Shown here: positions 15,607 to 25,213 of the stretch, one piece after another | Layout: every line of letters starts with the position of its first letter | Numbering within the stretch: position 1 is the stretch's first letter | From: Alcaligenaceae bacterium | GTDB lineage: Bacteria > Pseudomonadota > Gammaproteobacteria > Burkholderiales > Burkholderiaceae_B | Direction of reading: 5' to 3' | DNA: 64,000 nt | Assembly: GCA_013416395.1 (NCBI GenBank) | Contig: JACCEP010000015.1 | Coordinates: 1-64,000 of the forward strand | The notes under the pieces: model-generated | Seen by the model: the letters and a program-made list of their open reading frames with translations, nothing else | Database searches by the model: none | What the model was told of the DNA's origin: nothing | Position numbers and translations under genes: made by a program

Positions 15607-16638
15607 TTACTCAAAGACAGCTTCGAGACTCTCGGCATCCAATACGTTGAGCGTCCAGCGTTGAAGAGTTTCTGTGTCTGCCTGCGCAATGCGGGTGGTT
15701 ACCCACGCGGGCAACTGACCAAACCGGCGCTCAAGCATTGCTGACAGCAGCCGTGCGGCGCTGTTTCTACCTTCTTGAAGCCCCTCTTGACGACCTTTTT
15801 GCAGGCCTCGGGCCTCTCCCAAACGTTCGATACTAGTTACATAAGGCATGTTGAGCTCCGTTTCTATTGCTCCTACGGCCTGTTCAAAGGCCGGTTCAAG
15901 ATCCTTGGGAAGACACATTATCCAGTCGATAATGCGGAATAGCTGCTGGATGCGCCGGCGATCGTACCGATGCTGAAACAGCAAGCGAATAAGCCTGACT
16001 TTAGTCAACAGGCGCTCGCTTGCACCATGATGCGCCTGGGCATCTAGCTGAGCCATTACCACTAAAGCAAACGGATTGAGCGCCGCAAGATCAACCAATG
16101 ACACTCTGTCGTCCTCCCAACGGCGCAAGTGTACGACGGGAAAACGAAAACACATTTGACATTTGCCCAGACGTTGACGGTGTACCAAAACGGATGGCCC
16201 GTCTGTGCTTGAAGTAAGAATGGCCAGGCTATAAAACGAAGTATTCTTGGCATCAAGCTCGATTGGGCCTGAAGAACCCACGCCCGCCATTTTCTGCCTC
16301 ACGTAGCGGTCCCATATGCGATAAAAATAGGTGAACATGCGTTGAGCCAGCTGGGCAAGGCTTGTGCCGCTTGGCGGGCCGCTTTCAACTTCAACATGCA
16401 CCAGAACCCAGGCTTGGCCATTATCAAGGCGATGCAGCTTGACGAGTTTGTCAGCATAGCGACGCCCATTTGGCGAGTCGGAGGCAAGGGCTTGCAGCTC
16501 GGTATCAAGAAACACCGGCGCGACGGACCAGTCAATAAGCACATGCAATTCGGGCGCCAGTAACGCGACAAAATCTTCGAAAAAGTAATCGAGCGCCTCT
16601 TTCCAGGGGCTGTCGTAATCAGTGGCTTGCGTTGGCAT
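15607..16638 (-). CDS. Rpn family PD-(D/E)XK nuclease-like / DUF4351 protein
   Basis: A 343-residue protein. The N-terminal half has FLDTELQAL and WVLVHVEVES, fitting the D-x(n)-E-x-E/Q core of the PD-(D/E)XK fold in the Rpn (recombination-promoting nuclease, YhgA-like) family. A helical middle segment follows, then short QEG/QKG repeats (residues ~278-290) and a C-terminal DUF4351-type tail (SAARLLSAMLERRFGQLP). E. coli Rpn proteins promote RecA-independent recombination and have been linked to mobile-DNA defence. This is the only complete copy of three in the window. Confidence 0.75.
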   Translation of the reverse strand: MPTQATDYDSPWKEALDYFFEDFVALLAPELHVLIDWSVAPVFLDTELQALASDSPNGRRYADKLVKLHRLDNGQAWVLVHVEVESGPPSGTSLAQLAQRMFTYFYRIWDRYVRQKMAGVGSSGPIELDAKNTSFYSLAILTSSTDGPSVLVHRQRLGKCQMCFRFPVVHLRRWEDDRVSLVDLAALNPFALVVMAQLDAQAHHGASERLLTKVRLIRLLFQHRYDRRRIQQLFRIIDWIMCLPKDLEPAFEQAVGAIETELNMPYVTSIERLGEARGLQKGRQEGLQEGRNSAARLLSAMLERRFGQLPAWVTTRIAQADTETLQRWTLNVLDAESLEAVFE

Positions 16639-16665
16639 CGGGAGCTTTAGGCTATTGTTGTAGAG

Positions 16666-16682
16666 GACATTACTTTAATGTC
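16666..16682. promoter_or_regulatory. Perfect 17-bp palindrome upstream of the Rpn-family gene
   Basis: GACATTA-CTT-TAATGTC has perfect 7-bp arms and lies 28 bp before the ATG at 16638. The position suits an operator or a promoter-proximal hairpin. No regulator is identified. Confidence 0.3.
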
Positions 16683-16759
16683 GCGCCCTACTGCCCCACA
16701 CGCTCGAAACTAGGCAATGTCCATCCGTAAATGTTCTGATTGCCACCACATTTTGGTGC

Positions 16760-16841
16760 AAAAAAACCCGTCTTGCCCTGAATTTACTTCTGTTTGGACA
16801 TTGTCCAAACAGAAGTGTTGTTCAGTTGCAGGACGGGGTTT
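16760..16841 (-). terminator. Compound terminator after lon
   Basis: Reading the - strand, AAACCCCGTCCTGC (from 16841) pairs with GGGCAAGACGGGTTT, ending in a run of seven T (A-run at 16760-16766). Inside this outer stem sits a second perfect hairpin: ACTTCTGTTTGGAC (16786-16799) pairs with GTCCAAACAGAAGT (16803-16816) with a 3-nt loop. The T-run places it as the rho-independent terminator of lon, whose stop is 21 bp upstream. Confidence 0.75.
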
Positions 16842-16861
16842 CAGGCTTGCTGTGTGATCGC

Positions 16862-19342
16862 TTAGTGCTTGATCAAACCATCAGACCCAACATCGGTAAC
16901 GGGGTTGGCCCGAGCCGCTGCCGCTGCCTCTGCCGCCAGACGAGCCACTTCTTCGTCAGACAACGGCGTTGGCATGGTTTCGAGTGCCACTTCAAGTACG
17001 CGATCGATCCAGCGCACAGGAATGATTTCGAGGTGGTTCTTAACATTGTCTGGGATCTCGGCGAGATCTTTGACGTTTTCCTCTGGGATCATTACTGTTT
17101 TGATGCCACCACGGTGCGCCGCCAGCAGCTTTTCTTTCAGACCACCGATGGGGAGCACTTCACCACGTAGGGTGATCTCACCCGTCATGGCCACATCTGC
17201 GCGCACTGGGATGCCAGTAAGCGCCGATACCATGGCGGTAGTGATGGCAATACCTGCAGACGGCCCGTCTTTGGGTGTTGCCCCTTCAGGGAAGTGCACG
17301 TGCAGATCACGCTTTTCGAAAGCCGTGTTGCCAATGCCCCATTTTTGGGCACGCGACCGCACAACGGTACGCGCAGCTTCGACGGACTCTTTCATGACAT
17401 CGCCCAGTGAACCGGTGCGTTGTACCAGACCTTTACCCGGCATGTCTGCAACCTCAATGGTGAGCAGGTCGCCGCCGACTTCAGTCCAGGCCAGACCAGT
17501 AACCTGACCGACCTTGTTTTCTTTTTCGGCCAGGCCATAGCTGAACCGTCGCACACCAAGGAAGTCTGCCAGGTTTGCAGCCGTGACGTCCACATGCTCG
17601 ACGGGCTGAGCTGTTTGGCTTTTGGCTTTCTTTTTGGCAACGACTGGGTTTGTGCTGAGCAGGCGCTTGACCACTTTACGACAGATCTTGCTGATTTCGC
17701 GCTCGAGCGCCCGCACACCTGCCTCGCGGGTGTAATAACGCACGATGTCACGGATGGCTGACTCTTCGATGGTGAGCTCGCCTTCTTGCACGCCGTTGTT
17801 CTTCATGAGCTTGGGCAGCAGGTGATCGAAGGCGATATGCACTTTTTCGTCTTCGGTGTAACCGGACAAGCGGATGACTTCCATACGGTCGAGCAGGGCC
17901 GGCGGTATGTTAAGCGTGTTGCTTGTGGCCACAAACATGGTGTCGGACAGATCGAAGTCGACCTCAATGTAATGGTCTTGGAACGTATGGTTTTGCTCAG
18001 GATCAAGCACCTCAAGCAATGCCGACGACGGGTCGCCCCTGAAGTCTGCACCCATTTTGTCGATTTCGTCGAGCAAGAACAACGGGTTGCGCACCCCTAC
18101 CTTGGACATGTTTTGCAGAATTTTGCCTGGCATGGAACCAATGTAGGTACGACGGTGACCGCGGATCTCTGCCTCATCGCGCACGCCACCCAGGGCCATC
18201 CGCGTGAACTTGCGGTTGGTGGCACGTGCAATAGACTGCCCCAGCGAGGTTTTACCCACCCCAGGAGGCCCTACCAGACAGAGAATGGGCGCCTTGAGCT
18301 TTTCAACGCGCTGCTGCACGGCCAGGTACTCAATAATGCGTTCTTTGACCTTTTCGAGGCCGTAGTGATCCGCGTCAAGCACCTGCTCGGCGTTGGTAAT
18401 AGAGTTGTTGACACGGCTTTTTTTGCGCCATGGCAGGCTAATGACGGTGTCGATGTAGTTGCGCACCACGGTTGCCTCGGCAGACATGGGCGACATGAGC
18501 TTAAGTTTTTTAACCTCAGCGTCTACCTTCTTGCGGGCTTCTTTGGGCAAGTGAGCAGCTTCGATTTTTTTCTCGAGCTCTTCAATGTCGGCACCTTCTT
18601 CGCCCTCGCCCAGCTCTTTCTGAATAGCTTTTACTTGCTCATTGAGATAGTAGTCGCGCTGGCTTTTTTCCATCTGCTTTTTGACACGGCCACGAATGCG
18701 CTTCTCAACCTGCAGTATGTCAATCTCAGACTCGAGTTGCGACAACAGGGTTTCAAGGCGCGGGGCGGTGCCCACGACCTCAAGCATGGATTGCTTTTGC
18801 TCGAGCTTGAGCGGCAGGTGGGCAGCGATGGTGTCGGCAAGACGCCCTGCATCGTCAATACCTGCCAAGGACGTAAGAATTTCTTGGGGGATTTTTTTAT
18901 TGAGTTTGACGTATTGCTCAAACTGGGCAACCACAGCACGTCGCAGCGCTTCGGATTCTGCGCCTTGGTCGGCATCGACCTCAACAGGTACGACTACCGC
19001 CATGAAATGCGTTTCGGCATCGCTGACGCTTTGAATGCGCGCGCGCTGCACACCTTCTACCAGCACCTTAACCGTGCCGTCAGGCAATTTGAGCATTTGA
19101 AGAATGCTTGCTGCACAGCCGATCTCGTAGAGATCTTCGGGGGTGGGGTCATCTTTGCCGGCTGACTTTTGCGCCACCAGCATGATGTTGTTACCGGATT
19201 CCATTGCCAGCTCGAGCGCTTTGATGGAGCGTGGTCGACCGACGAACAGGGGAATCACCATATGCGGAAACACCACGACGTCGCGCAATGGCAACAGCGG
19301 CAAGTCCGTAGGTTCTGAAGTGAGAATCTGGCTCGCAGACAT
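16862..19342 (-). CDS. lon: ATP-dependent protease La (Lon)
   Basis: An 826-residue hexameric cytoplasmic protease. An N-terminal LON substrate domain ([19 protein letters not shown]) and a coiled-coil middle ([20 protein letters not shown]) are followed by the AAA+ module with Walker [12 protein letters not shown] and Walker [10 protein letters not shown]. The protease domain has the catalytic Ser in [10 protein letters not shown] and the Lys in [13 protein letters not shown]. Slightly longer than E. coli Lon (784), mainly in the linker before the protease domain and at an Ala-rich C-terminus. RBS AAGGAAAT is 6 bp before ATG. It lies after tig-clpP-clpX, a common proteobacterial order. Confidence 0.97.
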   Translation of the reverse strand: MSASQILTSEPTDLPLLPLRDVVVFPHMVIPLFVGRPRSIKALELAMESGNNIMLVAQKSAGKDDPTPEDLYEIGCAASILQMLKLPDGTVKVLVEGVQRARIQSVSDAETHFMAVVVPVEVDADQGAESEALRRAVVAQFEQYVKLNKKIPQEILTSLAGIDDAGRLADTIAAHLPLKLEQKQSMLEVVGTAPRLETLLSQLESEIDILQVEKRIRGRVKKQMEKSQRDYYLNEQVKAIQKELGEGEEGADIEELEKKIEAAHLPKEARKKVDAEVKKLKLMSPMSAEATVVRNYIDTVISLPWRKKSRVNNSITNAEQVLDADHYGLEKVKERIIEYLAVQQRVEKLKAPILCLVGPPGVGKTSLGQSIARATNRKFTRMALGGVRDEAEIRGHRRTYIGSMPGKILQNMSKVGVRNPLFLLDEIDKMGADFRGDPSSALLEVLDPEQNHTFQDHYIEVDFDLSDTMFVATSNTLNIPPALLDRMEVIRLSGYTEDEKVHIAFDHLLPKLMKNNGVQEGELTIEESAIRDIVRYYTREAGVRALEREISKICRKVVKRLLSTNPVVAKKKAKSQTAQPVEHVDVTAANLADFLGVRRFSYGLAEKENKVGQVTGLAWTEVGGDLLTIEVADMPGKGLVQRTGSLGDVMKESVEAARTVVRSRAQKWGIGNTAFEKRDLHVHFPEGATPKDGPSAGIAITTAMVSALTGIPVRADVAMTGEITLRGEVLPIGGLKEKLLAAHRGGIKTVMIPEENVKDLAEIPDNVKNHLEIIPVRWIDRVLEVALETMPTPLSDEEVARLAAEAAAAARANPVTDVGSDGLIKH

Positions 19343-19377
19343 AGTAATTTCCTTAAAATTTACCTCTAGATGAAAAC

Positions 19378-19395
19378 GGGAGGCCGCGGCCTCCC
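19378..19395 (-). terminator. Perfect 18-bp palindrome between clpX and lon
   Basis: GGGAGGCCGCGGCCTCCC is self-complementary and is followed on the - strand by GTTTTC. It looks like the clpX terminator, but it also lies between a possible heat-shock promoter at 19418-19447 and the lon start, so it may instead be part of the lon leader. Confidence 0.5.
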
Positions 19396-19417
19396 TATTT
19401 CAGTTCTACCTGCAGGT

Positions 19418-19447
19418 ATATATAGTGGCGATCGCCCGAGTTTCAAG
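19418..19447 (-). promoter_or_regulatory. Possible sigma-32 promoter of lon
   Basis: On the - strand CTTGAAA is followed after 12 nt by CCACTATAT, close to the RpoH pattern CTTGAAA-N(11-16)-CCCCATnT. lon is a classic heat-shock gene. It is about 75 bp before the ATG. The -10 half departs from consensus. Confidence 0.4.
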
Positions 19448-19499
19448 CCCACTCGATTTCGAGTTTGCCACAAACAACCGGTTTGGGCGATCTTTCATG

Positions 19500-20810
19500 C
19501 TATGCGGCGGCATCCTTTAGCTTTTTTGCGGGGCTGTCGGCCTGCTCGGCTTTTTTACCCTTGGCATCATCTTCGTAAATAAGTATGGGCGTACCTTCAC
19601 CCTTCACAGATTTTTCATCAAGTACAACTCGTTTGACATCTTTTTGGGATGGGAGTTCATACATGGTGCCCAATAACGACTGTTCTACGATGGAACGCAA
19701 ACCGCGTGCGCCTGTGCGGCGCTTGATGGCGCGCTGGGCAATGGCGGTGAGGGCCTCGGGGCGAATTTCAAGCTCGACATCTTCCATTTCAAACAGTTTT
19801 TGAAATTGTTTGATGAGCGAATTACGCGGCTCGGTGAGAATGCGCACCAAGGTAGCCTCGTCGAGCTCTTGCAGCGTAGCGACCACCGGCAACCGACCGA
19901 CCAGCTCGGGGATAAGACCGAATTTGATAAGGTCTTCGGGCTCGGCTTCTGCGAAGAGCTCGCCTACACCGCGTTCGGTTTTGGCGCGCACAGATGCTGA
20001 AAAGCCAATACCAGAGCGCTCGGTACGGTCACGAATGACTTTTTCCAGGCCATCAAAGGCACCGCCAACAATGAACAGAATGTTGGTGGTATCGACTTGC
20101 ACGAAGTCTTGATTGGGGTGCTTGCGCCCGCCTTGGGGTGGCACCGAGGCAACCGTGCCTTCGATAAGCTTGAGCAGAGCCTGCTGCACACCTTCACCCG
20201 ACACGTCGCGAGTAATGGATGGGTTGTCAGCTTTGCGCGAAATCTTGTCGATTTCGTCGATATAGATAATGGCCTTTTGGGCTTTTTCTACATCGTAGTT
20301 GCAGTTTTGAAGTAGCTTTTGAACGATGTTTTCAACGTCTTCGCCCACATAGCCAGCTTCGGTAAGCGTGGTGGCATCAGCCATGACAAAGGGCACGTCC
20401 AGCATACGCGCAAGTGTTTGCGCCAGCAGCGTCTTGCCTGAGCCCGTGGGCCCGATAAGCAGGATGTTGCTTTTGGACAGCTCTACGTCGTCGCCTTTGA
20501 CTTCGCCATAACGAATACGTTTGTAGTGGTTGTAGACAGCGACCGCCAGATTACGCTTGGGGGTGTCTTGACCAATAACGTAGCCGTCAAGAAACGACTT
20601 GATTTCATGGGGCGTAGGAAGATCGTTACGAATGGCATCGCGAGCGGCCTCCTGGCTTTCTTCTGTGATGATGTCATTGCAGAGATCAATGCATTCATCA
20701 CATATAAACACCGACGGGCCGGCAATAAGCTTGCGCACTTCGTGCTGGCTCTTGTTGCAGAATGAACAGCGCAACACTTTTTCGTCCGCCGATCCTTTTT
20801 TTTCGGGCAT
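19500..20810 (-). CDS. clpX: ATP-dependent Clp protease ATP-binding subunit ClpX
   Basis: A 436-residue AAA+ unfoldase. The N-terminal zinc-binding domain has CSFCNKSQ and [10 protein letters not shown] (cysteines at about 15, 18, 37, 40). Walker A is [12 protein letters not shown] near residue 120, Walker [11 protein letters not shown], and IGF-type ClpP-docking loop [10 protein letters not shown]. It recognises tagged or motif-bearing substrates and threads them into ClpP. The C-terminus is a Lys/Ala-rich tail. It follows clpP by 89 bp. Confidence 0.97.
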   Translation of the reverse strand: MPEKKGSADEKVLRCSFCNKSQHEVRKLIAGPSVFICDECIDLCNDIITEESQEAARDAIRNDLPTPHEIKSFLDGYVIGQDTPKRNLAVAVYNHYKRIRYGEVKGDDVELSKSNILLIGPTGSGKTLLAQTLARMLDVPFVMADATTLTEAGYVGEDVENIVQKLLQNCNYDVEKAQKAIIYIDEIDKISRKADNPSITRDVSGEGVQQALLKLIEGTVASVPPQGGRKHPNQDFVQVDTTNILFIVGGAFDGLEKVIRDRTERSGIGFSASVRAKTERGVGELFAEAEPEDLIKFGLIPELVGRLPVVATLQELDEATLVRILTEPRNSLIKQFQKLFEMEDVELEIRPEALTAIAQRAIKRRTGARGLRSIVEQSLLGTMYELPSQKDVKRVVLDEKSVKGEGTPILIYEDDAKGKKAEQADSPAKKLKDAAA

Positions 20811-20899
20811 AAAACTCTTCGTTCAGTTCAGTGGACAGGGCCTAAGCCATGTCGGGGAATAAGTGGCGGACAAGTAATTTGCCCGCCCCAACTGGCTCA

Positions 20900-21562
20900 C
20901 TATACCGAATCGGTGCGAGAGACCAGAACTTTGTCTACTAAACCATACGATACCGCATCTTGGGCAGACATGAAATTATCGCGCTCGGTGTCAATTTCAA
21001 TACGCTCGATGGGTTGGCCGGTATTCTCGGCCAAAATTTCATTGAGACGCTGACGCAGACTGAGAATTTCACGTGCCTGGATCTGGATATCGGAGGCCTG
21101 GCCTTGGGTTCCGCCTGATGGCTGGTGGATCATGATGCGCGAGTTGGGCAGAGAGTAACGCTTGCCCTTGGCCCCTGCAGCAAGCAGGAATGCGCCCATG
21201 CTGGCCGCCAGACCAGTACACAGCGTGGATACGTCAGGCTTGACGAACCGCATGGTGTCGAAAATGGCCATGCCGGCGTACACCGACCCGCCAGGCGAGT
21301 TGATGTAAAGCGAGATGTCTTTTTCGGGGTTCTCGGATTCGAGGAACAGCAGCTGCGCCACGACCAGATTGGCGGTATGGTCGTTGACCGGGCCCACGAA
21401 AAAAATGACGCGCTCGCGCAGCAGGCGTGAATAGATGTCGTAGGACCGCTCACCGCGGCCGGATTGCTCGATCACGATGGGCACGTAGCCCAACCCCGTT
21501 GGGGCTACCGAATGCCCTCCATGCATGGAAGCGTAAAAATCGGTAAATCGTGACATTGACAT
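20900..21562 (-). CDS. clpP: ATP-dependent Clp protease proteolytic subunit ClpP
   Basis: A 220-residue serine protease. The catalytic Ser is in [14 protein letters not shown], the His in [10 protein letters not shown], and the Asp in the C-terminal third ([13 protein letters not shown]). [19 protein letters not shown] forms the oxyanion region. The tetradecamer pairs with ClpX. The ATG immediately follows the tig stop codon, so tig and clpP are probably translationally coupled; a second ATG two codons in is possible. Confidence 0.97.
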   Translation of the reverse strand: MSMSRFTDFYASMHGGHSVAPTGLGYVPIVIEQSGRGERSYDIYSRLLRERVIFFVGPVNDHTANLVVAQLLFLESENPEKDISLYINSPGGSVYAGMAIFDTMRFVKPDVSTLCTGLAASMGAFLLAAGAKGKRYSLPNSRIMIHQPSGGTQGQASDIQIQAREILSLRQRLNEILAENTGQPIERIEIDTERDNFMSAQDAVSYGLVDKVLVSRTDSV

Positions 21563-22870
21563 TTAGTTGGTCCCCATGATTTCGTCGAACGGCACTTCTT
21601 CGTCGGTAACCTGCGCCTTGGAAACAATGTGATCAACAACGTTGTCTTCAAGAACGATGGCTTCGATTTCGGCGCGACGTTCACGGTCGGAAAGGTAATA
21701 AGCCACGACTTGCGCTGGCTGCTCGTAGTTTTGTGCGAACTCTTCGATACGTTGGCGAACCTGTTCTGGCTTGGCTTTCAGGTCAGCCGCTTGCACCAGC
21801 TCGGAGACCAGCAACCCCAGACGTACACGACGCTCGGACTCTGCCGAAAAGGCTTCGAGGGGGATTGGCACGGACTCGGCATTAGGCACACCGCGTTGCT
21901 TGAGCTCTTCGCGTGCAGCCTCTACACGGCCTTGGGCATCGCGCTCAACCAGAGACTTGGGCACGTCAAAGGTGCTGGCTTCAGCCATGGCGTCCATGAC
22001 GCTGGCTTTGGTACGGGCGTGAGTACGAGCCTTGACTTCGCGTTCGATGTTGGCGCGTACGTCGGCGAGCAGTTTTTCAACGTCGCCTTCTTGCTGGCCC
22101 AGCGATTTGGCGAACTCAGCATCAAGCTCGGGCAGAATCGGCTCGGCCACTTCGGTGACGGTAATGGCGAATTCAGCCGTTTTACCAGCGACTTCTTTGC
22201 TGCCGTACTCTTCAGGGAAGCTTAGCGGAAATGTTTTGCTTTCGCCGGCTTTCATTCCGCGCACTGCAGTTTCGAACTCGGGCAACATACGGCCCTGGCC
22301 CAGTACAAACGGGAATTTTTCAGCGGAACCGCCTTCGAAAGCTACGCCATCGATGGTGCCGGTGAAGTCGAGCGTGATGCGGTCATCGTCTTGCGCTTCG
22401 CGGCCTTCGCGGGCCTCGTAGTTGGCGCGCTGCTTGCGCAGAATGTCGATGGTGCGCTGCACTTCTTCGTCGCCCACGGGGGTGTTTGCACGCTTGATGG
22501 TGAGCGTGGAAAGATCAGGTACTTGTACCTCTGGGTACACCTCGAAAGTAGCGGAGAAAGCCATGATGCCTTCTTCTACGCCTTCAGTTTTGGGTTCGAG
22601 TGACGGTGAGCCGGCAACGCGCAGATTGGCGTCTTCGACAACTTTGTCGAGCGAACGGCCTACTTCAGCGTTGATGACGTCGTAACGAATGCCCGGCCCG
22701 TGGCTGCGCTCGATAAGAGACAGCGGTGCCTTGCCAGGACGAAAGCCCTGAACTTTGGCTGTACGGGCAACGCGCTTCAGTTGCGCCTGGACTTGTTTTT
22801 CTACGTCGGCAATCGATACCGTCAGATCAACACGGCGTTCCAGGCCGGACAAAATTTCAACCTCGGGCAT
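21563..22870 (-). CDS. tig: Trigger factor, ribosome-associated chaperone
   Basis: 435 residues from the ATG at 22870. A longer in-frame extension upstream (to 23074) is Pro/His-rich and unlike the family, so it is not used. The ribosome-binding signature GFRPGKAPLSLIE is near residue 45. The FKBP-type prolyl isomerase domain (about 150-240) has DDRITLDFTGTIDGVAFEGG. A helical C-terminal substrate-binding domain follows. First gene of the tig-clpP-clpX-lon block. Confidence 0.96.
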   Translation of the reverse strand: MPEVEILSGLERRVDLTVSIADVEKQVQAQLKRVARTAKVQGFRPGKAPLSLIERSHGPGIRYDVINAEVGRSLDKVVEDANLRVAGSPSLEPKTEGVEEGIMAFSATFEVYPEVQVPDLSTLTIKRANTPVGDEEVQRTIDILRKQRANYEAREGREAQDDDRITLDFTGTIDGVAFEGGSAEKFPFVLGQGRMLPEFETAVRGMKAGESKTFPLSFPEEYGSKEVAGKTAEFAITVTEVAEPILPELDAEFAKSLGQQEGDVEKLLADVRANIEREVKARTHARTKASVMDAMAEASTFDVPKSLVERDAQGRVEAAREELKQRGVPNAESVPIPLEAFSAESERRVRLGLLVSELVQAADLKAKPEQVRQRIEEFAQNYEQPAQVVAYYLSDRERRAEIEAIVLEDNVVDHIVSKAQVTDEEVPFDEIMGTN

Positions 22871-23046
22871 TGGGAACCTATTTAAAAAGTAATTGAAGAA
22901 ATGAACAGAGCATTTTACCGGAAACTTGCACATGACATGCAAAGTGCCCAAAAAACGACTTTTCGTCGGGTGTCGCGGCGTCTGATGGGCTGGGTGGGCT
23001 AAGTTGCAGATAAGTAAAAAAACGCTATAATGCTTGGCTACCTGCA

Positions 23047-23131
23047 GCGAACGTGGCGGAATTGGTAGACGCACCAGATTTAGGTTCTGGCGCCGAGAGG
23101 TGTGAGAGTTCGAGTCTCTCCGTTCGCACCA
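23047..23131 (+). tRNA. tRNA-Leu (anticodon UAG)
   Basis: GCGAACG at the 5' end pairs with CGTTCGC at 23121-23127, followed by A and an encoded CCA (23129-23131). The anticodon stem CCAGA/TCTGG encloses TTTAGGT, giving anticodon TAG (UAG). The long variable arm (CGCCGAGAGGTGTG) is typical of class II tRNA-Leu. Divergent from tig. Confidence 0.95.
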
Positions 23132-23169
23132 TAAAATGGCTTAAACAGTGGTTTTGCAGTGATTTGCGG

Positions 23170-23197
23170 GGCTTTTTTGGGGCCATTCAAAAAAGCC
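23170..23197 (+). repeat. Inverted repeat after tRNA-Leu
   Basis: GGCTTTTTTG (23170-23179) and CAAAAAAGCC (23188-23197) are perfectly complementary around an 8-nt loop. It may help end or process the tRNA transcript before the stronger terminator downstream. Confidence 0.4.
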
Positions 23198-23218
23198 TTT
23201 GCTACATAGATTGAAAGC

Positions 23219-23244
23219 AGCCATCCTTTGGGGTGGCTTTTTTT
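23219..23244 (+). terminator. Rho-independent terminator of tRNA-Leu
   Basis: AGCCATCC pairs with GGGTGGCT (one G-T wobble) around a TTTG loop, followed by a run of T (23238-23244). About 90 bp after the tRNA. Confidence 0.75.
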
Positions 23245-23541
23245 CGTCTGAACTACGGTACAAAGACTAAATAGTAATACCAGTATTTGATCATGCAACC
23301 AACCTAATCCGCAGTAACCTGATCGCCATACGAAATGGCAACCAACACATCAAGAATAGTCGCACACTGTTGCGCCATCTATTAGCCATACCGAGGCCGG
23401 AGCCAGCGCTTTAGCGGCGGCAGGTTACCCGAGCAATGGAAAATAAACGGTACCACTTGGCAGACGCGAGTGAGCCAATACGTTTATGACAGTCAGTGGG
23501 CTTTACTCAACCTTTATAACGATCAACGGGCTTTACTTAAC

Positions 23542-23685
23542 CTATTTGGACGAGCTAGTGGTGACCACCGTCGGCGGAAACTCAGTGGCGCCGAACATGA
23601 TCACCCCTGTGTATACGCACAACCAAAATACCACCACAATCGCAACGATCAGGCGATGAGAAGCAATATATTTTTTATCAGTCAC
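23542..23685 (-). CDS. Possible small single-span membrane protein (47 aa)
   Basis: A GTG at 23685 is preceded by GCGGAG at about the right distance. The frame gives 47 residues with a clear hydrophobic segment at residues 12-31 (LIVAIVVVFWLCVYTGVIMF), a basic N-terminal side (KKYIASHR) and a Ser/Thr-rich tail. I do not recognise it. The case rests on the RBS plus the membrane segment only. Confidence 0.4.
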   Translation of the reverse strand: MTDKKYIASHRLIVAIVVVFWLCVYTGVIMFGATEFPPTVVTTSSSK

Positions 23686-23699
23686 AAGAGCTCCGCGGT

Positions 23700-24054
23700 A
23701 AGTTAATTAACTAAACACGCTATTCTGACCAATACGATGCGCCAGGCGCATTACCACTATAGATCAAAGGCGTAGACGCTGTGCAGTTATTACGACCCGC
23801 CACAATGTCGTTGTGCACACAACACGCTCACACTCTTTTCGCCCGATACGCTGCCCGGGCACACAATTTTATAAAGCTCGCCCCCCCCCGTGCCTGCCAG
23901 TGCACGCACTTTACTGATGCAAAGCCTGTTTCGCCTGGGGAGTAAGGTCAGCATTGCAATCGCTAAGCGCCTGGCGTAACTTACTCATCAAGGGTGATGG
24001 GGCTCCGGTGTTTTTGCAGTGTTAACAGAATTTGGCCACATTTCAGGAGACGCT
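23700..24054. other. Intergenic region before the PEP-mutase-family gene
   Basis: About 350 bp with no gene I can support. It contains a run of nine C at 23881-23889. A 25-codon frame on the - strand (MSKLRQALSDCNADLTPQAK, about 23914-23991) has no recognisable relatives and is not called. Between the terminator and the small membrane frame, a GGGCTTTACT-AACCT motif occurs twice near 23509 and 23529. Confidence 0.4.
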
Positions 24055-24879
24055 ATGTCTTTGACCGTTCAACAAAAACGCGCAGCATTTAAGGCGCTTC
24101 ATAACGAGGGCTGTTTTCTGCTGCCCAACCCGTGGGATATTGGCAGCGCTTTGTACCTGCAGTCTCTAGGGTTTAAAGCGCTGGCTTCGACCAGCTCGGG
24201 CTTTGCCTGGTCGCGGGGCCATCCGGATGGCGGGGTTGCGCTGGCCGATGTGCTAGCCCATTTACGTGCGCTGGTAGAGGCGACAGATCTGCCCGTCAAT
24301 GCGGATTTCGAGGGCGGTCACGCCGCAGACCCCAAGGGGGTCGCCCATAATGTGCGTATGGCCGTAGACACGGGCATTGCCGGGCTTTCAATCGAAGACT
24401 CTACAGGCAACCCTGACGCACCATTACGCAATATTGAAGACGCCGTAGCGCGCATGCGTGCAGCACGTGCTGCAATCGATGCCGCCGGTGGCGACACATT
24501 GTTGGTGGGGCGGGCAGAAAACTTTATCGTGGGTCGCCCCGATCTGCCCGACACAATTGCGCGCCTGAAAGCCTACGCCGAGGCAGGCGCTGATTGCCTG
24601 TATGCACCGGGCATCCATACCCGCGAGCAGATTGCAGCGATCGTGGCAGCTGTTGCCCCAAAACCTGTCAACCTGCTGGTCGGGTCGGCCTCTGATCTGA
24701 CTATGCAAGACATCGCTGCACTAGGCGTGCGCCGCGTCAGTGTAGGTGGTGGCCTCGCCAGAGCCGCCTGGGGCGGAATGCAAAGAGCCGCCCGCCTTTT
24801 GATGGAAGAAGGTCGCTTCGATGGGTTTGCCGACGCAGCGCCCTACCCTGAACTAAATGCGGTGTTTAACGACAGGTAG
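24055..24879 (+). CDS. Isocitrate lyase / PEP mutase family protein
   Basis: 274 residues from the ATG at 24055, which has AGGAG 7 bp upstream; an in-frame ATG at 24019 has no RBS. It is a TIM-barrel of the ICL/PEPM superfamily: LLPNPWDIGSALYLQSLGF, then DFEGGHAADP, AGLSIEDSTG and LLVGRAENF. The Cys-containing loop of true isocitrate or methylisocitrate lyases is not obvious, so it is best placed with the oxaloacetate-decarboxylase/phosphonopyruvate-hydrolase-like group. The substrate is unknown. It stands alone, convergent with the IclR-TRAP operon. Confidence 0.8.
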   Translation: MSLTVQQKRAAFKALHNEGCFLLPNPWDIGSALYLQSLGFKALASTSSGFAWSRGHPDGGVALADVLAHLRALVEATDLPVNADFEGGHAADPKGVAHNVRMAVDTGIAGLSIEDSTGNPDAPLRNIEDAVARMRAARAAIDAAGGDTLLVGRAENFIVGRPDLPDTIARLKAYAEAGADCLYAPGIHTREQIAAIVAAVAPKPVNLLVGSASDLTMQDIAALGVRRVSVGGGLARAAWGGMQRAARLLMEEGRFDGFADAAPYPELNAVFNDR

Positions 24880-24959
24880 GTGAATACGGTGAGGTTCCCC
24901 CAATAAAACGGGTATTGTCGTTGCATACTTGTAAAGAACGGGGGATTCTACGCGCCAAC

Positions 24960-25105
24960 GCAGATCAAATTAAAAAAAGACTCAAGCGCGAAGCAGTAAG
25001 ACTGGCACATCGCACCAGCTCTAGCACTAGCCGAGCCAAGCCAGGATGGTGCGTGAGTCTGGGATTAACAGTCACCTGCTCAAGCGCTGGGTATCGAAGC
25101 CACTG
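24960..25105 (+). pseudogene. Remnant of an IS3-type transposase OrfA
   Basis: One frame reads KKRLKREAVRLAH, resembling the FKREAVRLA start of Transposase_8 helix-turn-helix proteins. After a frame change the sequence reads INSHLLKRWVSKPL, like the LGINSNLLRRWV end of the same domain. Frame changes and stops show it is dead. The rest of 24880-25213 holds nothing I can identify. Confidence 0.45.
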
Positions 25106-25213
25106 CACGCCCGGCGCGTGTGGCAGTGCCTAAAACCTCCAAGACACCACTACCAAAAACTGCAAAATCTCACAAATTAGCCGGCGGGCTAAAAAGATGC
25201 TCGCCGGATTCAC

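Noticed and set aside
17786-19165. 459-residue open frame on the + strand
   Set aside because: It is antisense to lon throughout. lon has full family motifs on the other strand, and the antisense product has no recognisable features.
22871-23074. N-terminal extension of trigger factor
   Set aside because: The upstream in-frame stretch is Pro/His/Cys-rich and unlike the family; the ATG at 22870 gives the normal 435 residues.
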